From positions 124,001 to 188,000 of the forward strand of contig NZ_VLKP01000002.1 in the NCBI RefSeq assembly GCF_007830115.1: a stretch of 64,000 bases of DNA, read 5' to 3'. This stretch comes from Aerolutibacter ruishenii (GTDB lineage: Bacteria; Pseudomonadota; Gammaproteobacteria; Xanthomonadales; Xanthomonadaceae). Below, in pieces: positions 44,342 through 53,776 of this stretch (positions are counted from its first letter, which is position 1; every line of letters begins with the position of its first letter). The translations under genes were made by a program, and so were the position numbers. The notes under the pieces were generated by a model. That model was not told the origin of the DNA. It ran no database searches and saw nothing but the letters and a program-made list of their open reading frames with translations.

Positions 44342-45045
44342 TGACGGCACCCGCGGACTTCATCGAGGTCTATCCCGACGCACTCAGCCGCGAGCAGTGC
44401 GCGACGCTGCTGGCGCGCTTTGACGGCAGCAACGAGACCGCACCCGGGCGCGTCGGCGGCGGCGTACTGCCCGAGCTCAAGGACAGCCTCGACCTGACCC
44501 TGGCCGGCAAGCCCGCCTGGCGCGATGTCGAGAGCCTGCTCAACCAGGCCGTGTTCAACGCGCTGCTGGCCTACCTGCGCCGCTACCCCTACACCCTGAT
44601 CGCGCCGCTGATGCTGGAAGTGGCGGGCGACGGCGGCAAGCGCCACCGGCTCACCGCCGAGCGCCTGGCGGCGATGGACGATGCCGCCCTGACCCCGATC
44701 GTGCAGGCCGTGCTGCGCCCCGGCGCGATCAACCTGCAGCGTTACACCGGCGGTCGCGGTGGCTACCCGTACTGGCACTGCGAGCTGTACCCGCGCGATC
44801 CGCGCGCTGACACCCTGCACCGCCACCTGCTATGGACGCTGTACCTCAACGACGAGTTCGAGGAAGGCGAGACCGAGTTCCTCTACCAGGGTCGCAAGAT
44901 CACCCCGCGCACCGGTTCGCTGCTGATTGCGCCGGCGGGATTCACCCACACCCACCGCGGCAACCGCCCCCTGGGCGGCGACAAGGTCATCGCCACCAGC
45001 TGGATCCTGTTCCAGCGCGCCGAGCAGCTGTTCGGCGGGCAGTGA
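44341..45045 (+). CDS. 2-oxoglutarate/Fe(II)-dependent oxygenase (prolyl-4-hydroxylase-like)
   Basis: A 234-residue protein with the C-terminal double-stranded beta helix of P4H-type oxygenases. The first iron-ligand block reads YPYWHCELYP, so the motif is H-x-E rather than the common H-x-D. The distal His is in FTHTHRGNRP and the 2-oxoglutarate-binding basic residue is probably the Lys in GGDKVIATSW. The strand LLWTLYLNDEFEEGETEFLYQGRKITPRTGSLLIAPAGF (in part) is typical of the fold. It overlaps fbp by one base, which implies translational coupling. The substrate is unknown. Confidence 0.83.
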   Translation: MTAPADFIEVYPDALSREQCATLLARFDGSNETAPGRVGGGVLPELKDSLDLTLAGKPAWRDVESLLNQAVFNALLAYLRRYPYTLIAPLMLEVAGDGGKRHRLTAERLAAMDDAALTPIVQAVLRPGAINLQRYTGGRGGYPYWHCELYPRDPRADTLHRHLLWTLYLNDEFEEGETEFLYQGRKITPRTGSLLIAPAGFTHTHRGNRPLGGDKVIATSWILFQRAEQLFGGQ

Positions 45046-45141
45046 CCATCCCGGCAGGCGCCGGATCGAAATGCGTCCGACGCGGATCGCGCGGGCCGAC
45101 AACGGTCGCTGCGCCGCTTCCGGCGCCAGCACGCGCGCCGG

Positions 45142-45582
45142 TCAGCCGCCGGTGCGCGGGTGGTTGAGCACCAGCCAGTACAGCCCCACCTGCTTCACCG
45201 CCCAGACGAACTGCTCGAAGTCCACCGGCTTCTGGATGTAACTGTTTACCCCCAGCGCGTAGCTGGTCTCCACGTCGAACGGCTCGGCGCTGGTGGTCAG
45301 CACCACCACCGGCAGGGTTTTCGTCGCCTCGTTGGCGCGGATCGCCTGCAGCACCTCGCGGCCGTTGACCTTGGGCAGGTTGAGGTCCAGCAGCACGATC
45401 GATGGCAGTTCGGCCGGGTTGCGCCCGGCATGCGCGCCGCGCGCGAACAGGTAATCCAACGCCTCGGCGCCATCGGAAACCACGGTCAACGCGTTGGCGA
45501 TCTTCGCCTCCCGGAACGCGATGCGGGTCAGCTCGACGTCGTCAGGATTGTCTTCGACCAGCAGGATTTCCTTGTGCATCAT
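45142..45582 (-). CDS. Single-domain response regulator (Rcp-like)
   Basis: A 146-residue receiver: ILLVEDNPDDVELTRIAFREAKIANALTVVSDGAEALDYLFARG (in part), phospho-acceptor Asp in IVLLDLNLPKVNGREVL, and TTSAEPFDVETSYALGVNSYIQKPVDFEQF. The NPDDVEL and DGAEALDYLF blocks place it with Rcp1-type regulators that pair with phytochrome-like kinases. No output domain. It starts with two adjacent ATG codons (45582 and 45579), 37 bp after the kinase stop, in the same operon. Confidence 0.92.
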   Translation of the reverse strand: MMHKEILLVEDNPDDVELTRIAFREAKIANALTVVSDGAEALDYLFARGAHAGRNPAELPSIVLLDLNLPKVNGREVLQAIRANEATKTLPVVVLTTSAEPFDVETSYALGVNSYIQKPVDFEQFVWAVKQVGLYWLVLNHPRTGG

Positions 45583-45619
45583 GCGTCTGCCCCCCGTGAC
45601 GACGCGCCAGGCGCGCCGC

Positions 45620-46393
45620 TCATGTAACCGTGGCCGGCGCCACCGGCCATTCAAACGTGAAGACAGTACCGGTGCCCGGCACGGACTCGCCGCGCAGTTG
45701 GCCGCCGTGGCGCTCGGCGATGGCCTGCGCGATGGCCAGGCCAAGGCCATGGCCGGCGCCCTGCTCGGCCACGTGCAGGCGCTGGAACGGCTCGAACAGC
45801 TTGTGCGCATAGCGCATGTCGAAGCCGATGCCGTTGTCGCGCACCAGCAACTGCTGCCGGGTGCCATCGGTATTGGCGGAGACCTCGATGCGCGCGTTGG
45901 ACACGCTGGCGGTGAACGCCCACGCGTTGTGCATCAGGTGCTGCACCAGCTGGCGCAGCAGGCGTTCGTCGCCAGTGACCTGCAACCCCGGCTGCACCGT
46001 CACCACCACCCGACGCTTCGGATCGCGATCGGCCAATTCGGCCGCCACCCATTCGACCAGCAGGCTCAGGTCGACGGCCGTGATATCCGGCTCGGCCCGT
46101 TGCGCTGCGGAAAGTTCGGACAGCGAGGCCATCAAGGCGCCCATGCGCGCGGACGCCACGCGGATCCGCGACAGGTAGTCGCGGCTGGTCTCGTCCATGC
46201 CATCGCCCGCGCGGCGCTCCAGCAGCGCCGCGAAGTTCTCGATCGCCCGCAACGGCGCGTACAGGTCATGCGCCAACGCATCGGCAAACGCCCGCTCACG
46301 CATGGCCGCGGCGGTCGGCGGCGACACGGGACTGCTCCCAGGGGGGGCTGACCCCTCTTCGGGAAGGCCGGATTGGCGGACGGAACTCGACAT
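45620..46393 (-). CDS. Soluble histidine kinase without a sensory domain
   Basis: A 257-residue kinase core: H-box FADALAHDLYAPLRAIENFAALLERR, N-box LVQHLMHNAWAFT, G1 VRDNGIGFDMRYAHKLFEPFQRLH and G2 AGHGLGLAIAQAIAERHGG. Only about 35 poorly conserved residues precede the H-box, so no PAS, GAF or phytochrome module is present. It resembles the C-terminal half of bacteriophytochrome kinases and is paired with an Rcp-like regulator downstream. ATG at 46393 is chosen; a GTG six bases earlier is possible. It is divergent from the SLC13 transporter. Confidence 0.88.
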   Translation of the reverse strand: MSSSVRQSGLPEEGSAPPGSSPVSPPTAAAMRERAFADALAHDLYAPLRAIENFAALLERRAGDGMDETSRDYLSRIRVASARMGALMASLSELSAAQRAEPDITAVDLSLLVEWVAAELADRDPKRRVVVTVQPGLQVTGDERLLRQLVQHLMHNAWAFTASVSNARIEVSANTDGTRQQLLVRDNGIGFDMRYAHKLFEPFQRLHVAEQGAGHGLGLAIAQAIAERHGGQLRGESVPGTGTVFTFEWPVAPATVT

Positions 46394-46486
46394 GGGCACT
46401 TCAGGTGGCGTACGTGGAGTTTAACCACTGCCGATGTGAGGGACGGGTGGACGCACCCTCACGCCGACTTCACGCACAATGGCTGG

Positions 46487-48280
46487 ATGGACCTCCACCA
46501 GATCGTCTTCCTGCTGATTCTCGCCGGCTCGCTGTACCTGTTCATCAGCGAGCGGTTGCGGGTGGACGTCACCGCGATGCTGACCCTGCTGGCGCTGGTG
46601 GTCACCGGCGTGCTGGACTCCAAGTCCGCCCTGTCGGGCTTCGCCAGCGAACCGGCGATTATCGTCGCCGCGGTGTTCGTGATCTCCGGCGGGCTGGCCG
46701 CCACCGGCATCACCGAGAAGATCGGCCAGTGGGTGGAACGCGCCGCCGGCGCCAGCGAATCGCGGGCGATCGCGGTGACCATGCCGGTGGTGGCGGCGCT
46801 GTCGTCGTTCACCCACCACGTGATGGTCACCGCGATGATGCTGCCGATCCTGACCCGCCTGGCGCGGGCCAAGGGCCTGTCCGTCTCGCGGCTGCTGATG
46901 CCGATGTCGTTCGCCGCCTCGCTGGGCACCACCCTGACCCTGGTCAGCGCGCCGGCCTTCCTGCTGGCCGACAACCTCATCGAGCGCTCCGGCACCGAGG
47001 GCCTGGGCATCTTTTCCATCACCCCCATCGGCCTGACGCTGGTGGTGGTGGGCGTGGTGTACATGCTGCTGGCGCGCTGGCTGCTGCCCAAGCGTGCCGG
47101 GGACGCCGGCGATGACGGCTACCTGCGCCTGGATCGCTACCGCACCGAACTGCTGGTGGTGGAAGGCTCGCGCTGGAGCACGCGGCCACTGGCCGAATTG
47201 CAGAAGGCGCTCGGCGACAAGTTCCGCCTGATTGGCTGGCTGCGCGACGGCAAGGAGCGCGATGACCTGACCGCCAGCAGCCCGCTGATCAGTGGCGACG
47301 TGCTGCTGGTGGAGGCCTCGGCCGACGCGCTGGCCTCGCTGCATGACGACCCCGGGCTGGACCTCAACGCCCTGGCCCGCTTCGGCAACCGGATCACCGG
47401 CGAGGGCCAGCGGCAACTGGTGCAGGCGGTGGTAGCACCGGGCTCGGAGTTCATCGGCCGCTCCATCCGCGAACTCAACTTCGCCCGCCGTTTCCACACC
47501 GTGATCGCCGGGCTGTGGCGACGCGATGGTGACGTGGATTCGCGCCTGGCCGACGCGCGCCTGCGCGAAGGCGACCTGCTGGTGTTGTGGGGCCGGCCAT
47601 CGCGCTTCACCGAGCTGGCCGCGCACCACGGCTTCCTGATGCTGGTGCCGTTCGCCGGCGAGGCCAAGCGCCGCGTGCGCGCGCCGCTGGCGCTGGCGGT
47701 GCTGGCGGCGACCGTGTTCGCCGCCGCCACCGAGCTGCTGCCGGCGGCGTTGGCGTTCCTGCTGGGCGCGGTGGCGATGGTCGCCACCCGCTGCGTGGAC
47801 ATCGAGCAGGCCTACCGCGAGATCGACGTGCGCATCTTCGTGATGATCGCCGGCGTCATCCCGCTGGGCATCGCCATGGAACGTACCGGGACCGCGGAAC
47901 TGATGGCCGATGGCCTGCTGCACGTGGTCGCCGGCTGGCCCGCGTTGGCGGTGCTGCTGGTGATGTTCAGCGTGGCCGCGTTGCTCACGCAGATCCTGTC
48001 CGATGCGGCGACCACGGTATTACTGGGGCCGATCGCGGTGTCGCTGGCGCAATCGCTGGGACTGCCGGTGACTCCGTTCGTGGTGTGCACCGCACTGGGT
48101 GCGGTGGTCGCGTTCCTCACCCCGATCGGCCACCACGGCAACCTGCTGATCCTGGGACCTGGGCAGTACCGTTTCCATGACTTCCTGCGGATTGGCCTGC
48201 CGCTGACGGTGCTGATCGCGCTGGTGAGTGCGTGGATGGCGCAATGGTTGTGGCTGGACGGGCCGCTATTGCCCTTCTGA
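46487..48280 (+). CDS. SLC13/DASS-family transporter with two TrkA-C domains
   Basis: A 597-residue membrane protein. An N-terminal helical half (LILAGSLYLFISERLRVDVTAMLTLLALVVTGVLD in part, ALSSFTHHVMVTAMMLPI, MPMSFAASLGTTLTLVSAPAFLL), a cytoplasmic middle with two RCK_C/TrkA-C repeats (residues about 205-400; GDVLLVEASADALASL and EGDLLVLWGRPSRFTELA) and a C-terminal helical half ending in ALGAVVAFLTPIGHHGNLLILGPGQYRF. The family carries dicarboxylates or sulfate with sodium. The THH motif replaces the usual SNN/SNT signature of the first half and HHGN that of the second. The substrate is unknown. Confidence 0.87.
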   Translation: MDLHQIVFLLILAGSLYLFISERLRVDVTAMLTLLALVVTGVLDSKSALSGFASEPAIIVAAVFVISGGLAATGITEKIGQWVERAAGASESRAIAVTMPVVAALSSFTHHVMVTAMMLPILTRLARAKGLSVSRLLMPMSFAASLGTTLTLVSAPAFLLADNLIERSGTEGLGIFSITPIGLTLVVVGVVYMLLARWLLPKRAGDAGDDGYLRLDRYRTELLVVEGSRWSTRPLAELQKALGDKFRLIGWLRDGKERDDLTASSPLISGDVLLVEASADALASLHDDPGLDLNALARFGNRITGEGQRQLVQAVVAPGSEFIGRSIRELNFARRFHTVIAGLWRRDGDVDSRLADARLREGDLLVLWGRPSRFTELAAHHGFLMLVPFAGEAKRRVRAPLALAVLAATVFAAATELLPAALAFLLGAVAMVATRCVDIEQAYREIDVRIFVMIAGVIPLGIAMERTGTAELMADGLLHVVAGWPALAVLLVMFSVAALLTQILSDAATTVLLGPIAVSLAQSLGLPVTPFVVCTALGAVVAFLTPIGHHGNLLILGPGQYRFHDFLRIGLPLTVLIALVSAWMAQWLWLDGPLLPF

Positions 48281-48445
48281 GGACCGCACGGCCTGCCCGG
48301 CCTACACCGGACCCCGTCGTCATCAGCGTCCCTGGCGACCTCGTTCCGGCGCGCCCCATCCCCCGTAAGGCGCCACCACGCCGTCCGGGGGCGCCGGGGG
48401 TTTGCGTGCATCGTCCATGCCGCTAGCCTAAGTCCCCGGGGCGGC

Positions 48446-49921
48446 GTGGACGCGACGCCCTCGCCCGCCGCCACCGAGCCCGTGATGCCGCCTTCGCCGC
48501 TCAACCTGTGGTCCTCGATCCTCGCCGTGCCCAACCTCGGGCTGTACCTGTGGCTGGGCTGGGCCGCCTACCTGCTCGGCCTGGGCAGCTGGATCATCCT
48601 GCAAAAGCGCGAACCGGCGGCTACGCTGAGCTGGCTCCTGAGCCTCGCTGCCCTGCCCTACATCGGCTTCGTCATCTACTACTTCCTCGGGCCGCAACGC
48701 ATCCAGCGCCAGCGCCTGCGCCGCGTGCGCGCGCGCGCCACACTGCCGCCGCTTCCGCCGGACCTGAATCCGAGCCAGGACACCATCGAACTGGCGCGCA
48801 TCGCCCAGTCCACCACCGGCCTGCCGCCCACCACCGCCACCGCCGCCGAGCTGCTGATCGACGGCGCGGCGAAGTTCGACGCGGTGCTGGCCGCCGTGGC
48901 GCAGGCGCGCGAGCACGTCCACCTGGAGTACTACATCTACCAGCCCGACCATATCGGTACCGCCCTGCGCGATGCGTTGGTGGAGCGCGCCCGGGCCGGG
49001 GTTCGCGTGCGCCTGCTGCTGGACGCGGTCGGCTCCGGCCGGACCAAGACGCGATTCCTGCAGCCGCTGGTCGACGCCGGCGGCGAGGTCGCGTGGTTCC
49101 ATCCGATGCGGCTGCGCTGGTTCTGGCGGCGGCCGTGGCTGAACCTGCGCACCCACCGCAAGATCATCGTGATCGACGGCCGGATCGGCTTCACCGGCGG
49201 CATCAACATCACCGACGAGGAGGACGAACGCCGCCGCGACGACGCCTATCGCGACCTGCACCTGCGCCTGGAAGGCAACGTGGTGCATGAACTGCAGCTG
49301 GTGTTCGCCGAGGACTGGGCCTACGCCACCGGCGATGCGTTGCGCATGCCGCCGAGTCCGCCGGCCAGCCGCGGCACGACCATCGCACAGGTGCTGGTGT
49401 CGGGGCCGGATTCCAACTGGGAACCGATCCATCGGTTGCACGTCAGTGCCATCCACGAGGCCCGGGAGCGGGTCTGGCTGGTGACCCCCTATTTCGTCCC
49501 GGGCGAAGCGGCCCGGATGGCCCTGACCTCCGCCGCGCTGGGCGGCCTGGACGTGCGCCTGCTGGTGCCGCGGCTGAGCGACAGCCGCCTGGTGACCTAC
49601 GCCGCCCGCTCCTATTTCGACGAACTGCAGGAGGCGGGCGTGCGGATCTACGAGTACGGCCCGCGCATGCTGCACACCAAGGCGCTGTTGTGCGACGACG
49701 ACCTGGCGATCATCGGCAGCGCCAATTTCGACCATCGCAGTTTCCGCCTGAACTTCGAACTGTCGGTGCTGTTCCGGGACACCACGCTGGCGGCGCAGCT
49801 GGCGGAGCTGATCCGCGGCGAGTGCGCCAGCGCCACGGTGGCGCGCCACGACCGACCGCGCGACCTGTGGACCGTGCGCCTGCCCGAGGCGATGGCGCGG
49901 CTGGTGTCGCCGCTGCTCTGA
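48446..49921 (+). CDS. cls: Cardiolipin synthase
   Basis: A 491-residue phospholipase D superfamily enzyme. Two N-terminal helices (LGLYLWLGWAAYLLGLGSWIIL, LSWLLSLAALPYIGFVIYYFLG) are followed by two HKD motifs: HRKIIVIDGRIGFTGGINITDE and HTKALLCDDDLAIIGSANFDHRS. It condenses two phosphatidylglycerol molecules to cardiolipin in the inner membrane. The GTG at 48446 gives a 13-residue lead; an ATG at 48485 (MPPSPLNLW) is a credible alternative and neither has a strong Shine-Dalgarno. Order cls, small protein, pdxJ matches related genomes. Confidence 0.93.
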   Translation: MDATPSPAATEPVMPPSPLNLWSSILAVPNLGLYLWLGWAAYLLGLGSWIILQKREPAATLSWLLSLAALPYIGFVIYYFLGPQRIQRQRLRRVRARATLPPLPPDLNPSQDTIELARIAQSTTGLPPTTATAAELLIDGAAKFDAVLAAVAQAREHVHLEYYIYQPDHIGTALRDALVERARAGVRVRLLLDAVGSGRTKTRFLQPLVDAGGEVAWFHPMRLRWFWRRPWLNLRTHRKIIVIDGRIGFTGGINITDEEDERRRDDAYRDLHLRLEGNVVHELQLVFAEDWAYATGDALRMPPSPPASRGTTIAQVLVSGPDSNWEPIHRLHVSAIHEARERVWLVTPYFVPGEAARMALTSAALGGLDVRLLVPRLSDSRLVTYAARSYFDELQEAGVRIYEYGPRMLHTKALLCDDDLAIIGSANFDHRSFRLNFELSVLFRDTTLAAQLAELIRGECASATVARHDRPRDLWTVRLPEAMARLVSPLL

Positions 49922-49987
49922 ACGCACGGGCTGCCAAGCGGCGGGACGACGGGTACACTCCGGCGACATGTCGAAGGAAGCCGCACC

Positions 49988-50248
49988 ATGATGGCCTGGG
50001 TCTACCTCCTGCTTGCGATCGGCGCGCTGGCCGTGGCGTTCAAGACCGCGTCGGTCGGGCTGATGGCGGTGTGCCTGTTGCTGGCGCTAGGCCTGATCCT
50101 GGCCTGGGTGATGACCCTGCTCGCACAGCGCATCGACAGCCGCAGCCGCTCCGAGCACGCGATGATCGACCCCGACGAACTGCGTCGCATGCGCGAACAG
50201 GCCGAAGCGCGCAAGGCCGCCGCCGCGGCAGGTGAATCGCCGCGCTGA
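49988..50248 (+). CDS. Small two-helix membrane protein
   Basis: An 86-residue protein with two hydrophobic helices (MAWVYLLLAIGALAVAFKT and LMAVCLLLALGLILAWVMTLLA) and a charged cytoplasmic tail (DPDELRRMREQAEARKAAAAA). AAGGAAG ten bases before the ATG supports the start. It is found between cls and pdxJ in related genomes as far as I recall. No known function. Confidence 0.75.
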   Translation: MMAWVYLLLAIGALAVAFKTASVGLMAVCLLLALGLILAWVMTLLAQRIDSRSRSEHAMIDPDELRRMREQAEARKAAAAAGESPR

Positions 50249-50294
50249 CGTGGCAGCCGCCGTCGCCGTCCGCGGCGCGGCGTAAACTGCGCGG

Positions 50295-51083
50295 ATGACC
50301 GTCCTCAGCGTCAACGTCAACAAGATCGCCGTGCTGCGCAATTCGCGCGGCGGCGACGAACCCAACGTCGTCCGTGCCGCCCGCGTCTGCCTGGAGGCCG
50401 GTGCGCACGGGATCACCGTGCACCCGCGTCCCGATGCCCGGCACATCCGCGCCGACGACGTGGTCGCCCTGGCCGCGCTCACCCGCGAGTTCGGGGTCGA
50501 GTTCAACCTGGAAGGCAACCCGTTCGCGCCGCCCCGGCCGGGCTACCCGGGGTTCCTGGCATTGTGCGAACAGGTGCGTCCGGCGCAGGCCACCCTGGTG
50601 CCCGACAGCGACGCACAACTGACGTCCGACCACGGCTTCGACTTCAGCCGCGACGTGGAGCCGCTCAAGCCGCTCGTCGCCGCGCTCAAGCGCCACGGCT
50701 GCCGCGTCAGCCTGTTCGCCGACGCGCATGGCGACCCGGGCCTCGATACCGCGGCCGGCGCCATCGAGCGTGCGGCCGAGACCGGCGCCGATCGCATCGA
50801 GTTGTACACCGGTCCTTATGCGGAAGCCTTTGCGGCCGGACAGGCCAGCACCATGCTGCAGCGCTTTGCCGGCATCGCCCGCCGCGCACAGGCGGCGGGT
50901 CTTGGGGTCAATGCCGGCCACGACCTGAGCCAGGCCAACCTCGGCGCGTTCCTGCAGGCGGTGCCTGGCGTGCTCGAAGTATCAATCGGCCACGCCCTGG
51001 TTGGCGAGGCGCTGTACGCCGGACTGGAGGCCACCGTACGGGGCTATCTCGCCGTGTTGCGGGACACGGCGCCGGCTGGCTGA
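50295..51083 (+). CDS. pdxJ: Pyridoxine 5'-phosphate synthase
   Basis: A 262-residue TIM-barrel enzyme that condenses 1-deoxyxylulose 5-phosphate with 3-amino-2-oxopropyl phosphate to form pyridoxine phosphate. Hallmarks are [34 protein letters not shown] (active-site His and Arg), EFNLEGNPF (catalytic Glu), [11 protein letters not shown] and [17 protein letters not shown]. It is convergent with the exb operon across a shared terminator. Confidence 0.96.
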   Translation: MTVLSVNVNKIAVLRNSRGGDEPNVVRAARVCLEAGAHGITVHPRPDARHIRADDVVALAALTREFGVEFNLEGNPFAPPRPGYPGFLALCEQVRPAQATLVPDSDAQLTSDHGFDFSRDVEPLKPLVAALKRHGCRVSLFADAHGDPGLDTAAGAIERAAETGADRIELYTGPYAEAFAAGQASTMLQRFAGIARRAQAAGLGVNAGHDLSQANLGAFLQAVPGVLEVSIGHALVGEALYAGLEATVRGYLAVLRDTAPAG

Positions 51084-51166
51084 GAGGCAACCGGCACGGA
51101 CACGCTGTTGCCGCCCAGGCCTGGTGGCGAACACGGCTTCGTTGAGGCGGGTTGGGAACAGCAAAA

Positions 51167-51192
51167 AAAACGCCGCCCGAAGGCGGCGTTTT
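51167..51192. terminator. Strong terminator of the tonB-exb operon (and of pdxJ)
   Basis: AAAACGCCGCC and GGCGGCGTTTT form an 11-bp stem with a 4-base loop. On the minus strand it is followed by a run of eight thymines, a textbook intrinsic terminator for exbD2. The four T at the other side make it usable for pdxJ as well. Confidence 0.95.
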
Positions 51193-51214
51193 CACGACGG
51201 TAAGTGTCTTGCGG

Positions 51215-51631
51215 TCAATCGTTCTGCACGAAGCCGATCTTCTGCATGTCGGCATTCTTTGCATGTGCGAGCACCTTGGCCAGCACGCCGTAATCGGCGT
51301 CGCTGCTGGTTTCGATCTCCAGCAGCGGCTGGTTGGTCGGGTCACGCTCGACTTCCTGGCGCATCAGGTTCGGCAGGGCCGCTACCGGTTGCGTCTGGTC
51401 GTTCCAGAACACCTGGCCGCTGGCATCGATCCGCAGCCGGATCGGCGGCGGCGGTTCCTTGAGCTGCGGCGGCGGGTTGAGCGACTTCTGCGGCAGGTTC
51501 ACCTCGATCGGATACGAGGCGATCGGCGCGGTCACCATGAAGATGATCAGCAGCACGAGCATCACGTCCACGAGGGGCGTGACGTTCATGTCCGACATTG
51601 CACCGCTACCGGAGTTGGATGCGAAAGCCAT
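51215..51631 (-). CDS. exbD2: Biopolymer transport protein ExbD (second copy)
   Basis: A 138-residue protein with one helix ([31 protein letters not shown]) that carries the protonatable Asp of ExbD (PLVDVMLVL). The periplasmic part ([32 protein letters not shown]) ends in [25 protein letters not shown]. It is similar to ExbD1 upstream but clearly diverged. Such paired exbD genes are typical of Xanthomonas, where exbD2 was reported as dispensable for iron uptake but involved in plant interaction. Confidence 0.94.
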   Translation of the reverse strand: MAFASNSGSGAMSDMNVTPLVDVMLVLLIIFMVTAPIASYPIEVNLPQKSLNPPPQLKEPPPPIRLRIDASGQVFWNDQTQPVAALPNLMRQEVERDPTNQPLLEIETSSDADYGVLAKVLAHAKNADMQKIGFVQND

Positions 51632-51643
51632 GGTCAGGTCTCC

Positions 51644-52066
51644 TTAGCGCTCTTTGATCGCGACGAAGCCGACCTTGCGCATGCCCTGGGCCTGCGCAAT
51701 CTTCACGACATCCTGGACGATCCGGTACTTGGTGGTCTTGTCGCCGCGGACGTTGATCTGCGGCTGCGGGGTCTTCTGGGCCTCGACCGAGAGGCGGCTC
51801 TCGAGCTGGTCCTTGGAGATCGGCTCGTCATTCCAGAACAGCGAACCGTTCTCCTTCACCGCCAAGGTGATCGGCGGCACTTCCGGCGCCTTCTCGTCCT
51901 TCTTCGCCCCGATCTGGACCTCGGGGAGTTCGACCTGGATCTTATGCGACATCAGGGGCGCGGTGATCATGAAGATGATCAGCAGCACCAGCATCACGTC
52001 CACGAGTGGCGTGACGTTGATTTCGGCCATCGGGCCGCCGCCGCCGTTGCCTGTACTGAAAGCCAT
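51644..52066 (-). CDS. exbD1: Biopolymer transport protein ExbD (first copy)
   Basis: A 140-residue protein with the same plan: short N-terminus, helix [30 protein letters not shown] with the conserved Asp, and a periplasmic domain with NGSLFWNDEPISKDQLESRLSVEA and VRGDKTTKYRIVQDVVKIAQAQGMRKVGFV. With ExbB it uses the proton gradient to energise TonB. Twelve bases separate it from exbD2. Confidence 0.95.
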   Translation of the reverse strand: MAFSTGNGGGGPMAEINVTPLVDVMLVLLIIFMITAPLMSHKIQVELPEVQIGAKKDEKAPEVPPITLAVKENGSLFWNDEPISKDQLESRLSVEAQKTPQPQINVRGDKTTKYRIVQDVVKIAQAQGMRKVGFVAIKER

Positions 52067-52117
52067 GTCGAAACTCCAACTACTGCGCTAAAGGAGAAAA
52101 GGCGCTGGTTGTGGGGA

Positions 52118-52870
52118 TCAGCGCTTGCTGCCGATCTCGCCCACGCGCGAACCGGTGGCGAAGAAGTCGTGCAGGTCGTGCGCGAAGGTGTCGAACTTGT
52201 TGTTCGTCACGCGGTTCACGCGGGTGAAGAAGTTGTACGCCAGCACCGCCGGGATCGCGACGAACAGGCCGATCGCGGTCATGATCAGTGCTTCACCGAC
52301 CGGGCCGGCCACGGCGTCGATCGAGGCCTGACCGGTCGCACCGATCTTGATCAGGGCGTGGTAGATGCCCCACACGGTGCCGAGCAGGCCGACGAACGGC
52401 GCGGTCGAACCGGTGGTGGCCAGCACGGCCAGGCCGTCTTCCAGGCGACCGCTCTCGCGGGTCACGGCCTGGCGCAGGGCGCGGTCCACGAACTCCGAAC
52501 GGTTCAGCGACTCGACCAGGCGCGAGCCCTCATGGCGCTGGTGGTGGGCGGCGGCCTGGGCGGCGTCGAGGGCGATCTTGGAGAACGGCTCGGCCTTGGA
52601 CTGCTCTTCCATGTAGCGGATCGCATCCTGCGCGTTCGGGGTTTCCCAGAACGTGCTGATCACGCGATCGGCGCTGCCGCGCAGGCGCATGTTCTTGATG
52701 AAATTGATCACGATCCAGTAGACCGACATCACCGACATCACCGCAAGCGTGATGAAGACGATCCAGCCGACCGTATCGAAGTTCTGGAGCAGATGGGCGA
52801 AGCTCATCTGCTGGAGGGCTTCGGCGTTGTTGCCCCCGGCAGCAGCAGCGGTGGTGGTTTCCTGCAGCAT
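52118..52870 (-). CDS. exbB: TonB-system proton channel ExbB (MotA/TolQ/ExbB)
   Basis: A 250-residue membrane protein with three helices: VGWIVFITLAVMSVMSVYWIVINFI near the N-terminus, then GSTAPFVGLLGTVWGIYHALIKIG and ALIMTAIGLFVAIPAVLAYNFFTRVN. These last two are the diagnostic MotA_ExbB signature. It forms the pentameric proton channel around ExbD. It lies between tonB (76 bp upstream) and exbD1 (51 bp downstream). Confidence 0.96.
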   Translation of the reverse strand: MLQETTTAAAAGGNNAEALQQMSFAHLLQNFDTVGWIVFITLAVMSVMSVYWIVINFIKNMRLRGSADRVISTFWETPNAQDAIRYMEEQSKAEPFSKIALDAAQAAAHHQRHEGSRLVESLNRSEFVDRALRQAVTRESGRLEDGLAVLATTGSTAPFVGLLGTVWGIYHALIKIGATGQASIDAVAGPVGEALIMTAIGLFVAIPAVLAYNFFTRVNRVTNNKFDTFAHDLHDFFATGSRVGEIGSKR

Positions 52871-52946
52871 GACGCTTACCTTTCGATGTCGTGGAAAGAG
52901 GTTTGGGTATTACTGGTTATTGCGTGTTGCGCCCGGGCGGGTCCGA

Positions 52947-53627
<681 letters not shown>

Positions 53628-53682
53628 GCGCCGTCAACTCGGGAGGGGTGACCGGACGCACGGGCGCCACGGGACTTGAACA

Positions 53683-53748
53683 GTTCCCGCGACAATTTCT
53701 CGTCGTGGGAACCTCCTAGGATATACCAAACCGAGACTTCCATTCCAA
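53683..53748 (-). promoter_or_regulatory. tonB promoter and leader hairpin
   Basis: On the minus strand TTGGAA (53748-53743) and TATATC (53725-53720) are 17 bp apart, which fits a sigma-70 promoter with modest hexamers. Just downstream, GTTCCCACGAC and GTCGCGGGAAC (53712-53683) form an 11-position inverted repeat with one mismatch in the untranslated leader. I see no Fur box of the classical form. The repeat could be an operator or an RNA hairpin. Confidence 0.5.
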
Positions 53749-53776
53749 GGCCGGTGCTGCAAAAACGTGACGCCGG

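Noticed and set aside
51215-52066. Tandem exbD genes as a novel duplication
   Set aside because: Two diverged exbD genes behind tonB-exbB are the normal arrangement in Xanthomonas, so this is expected.
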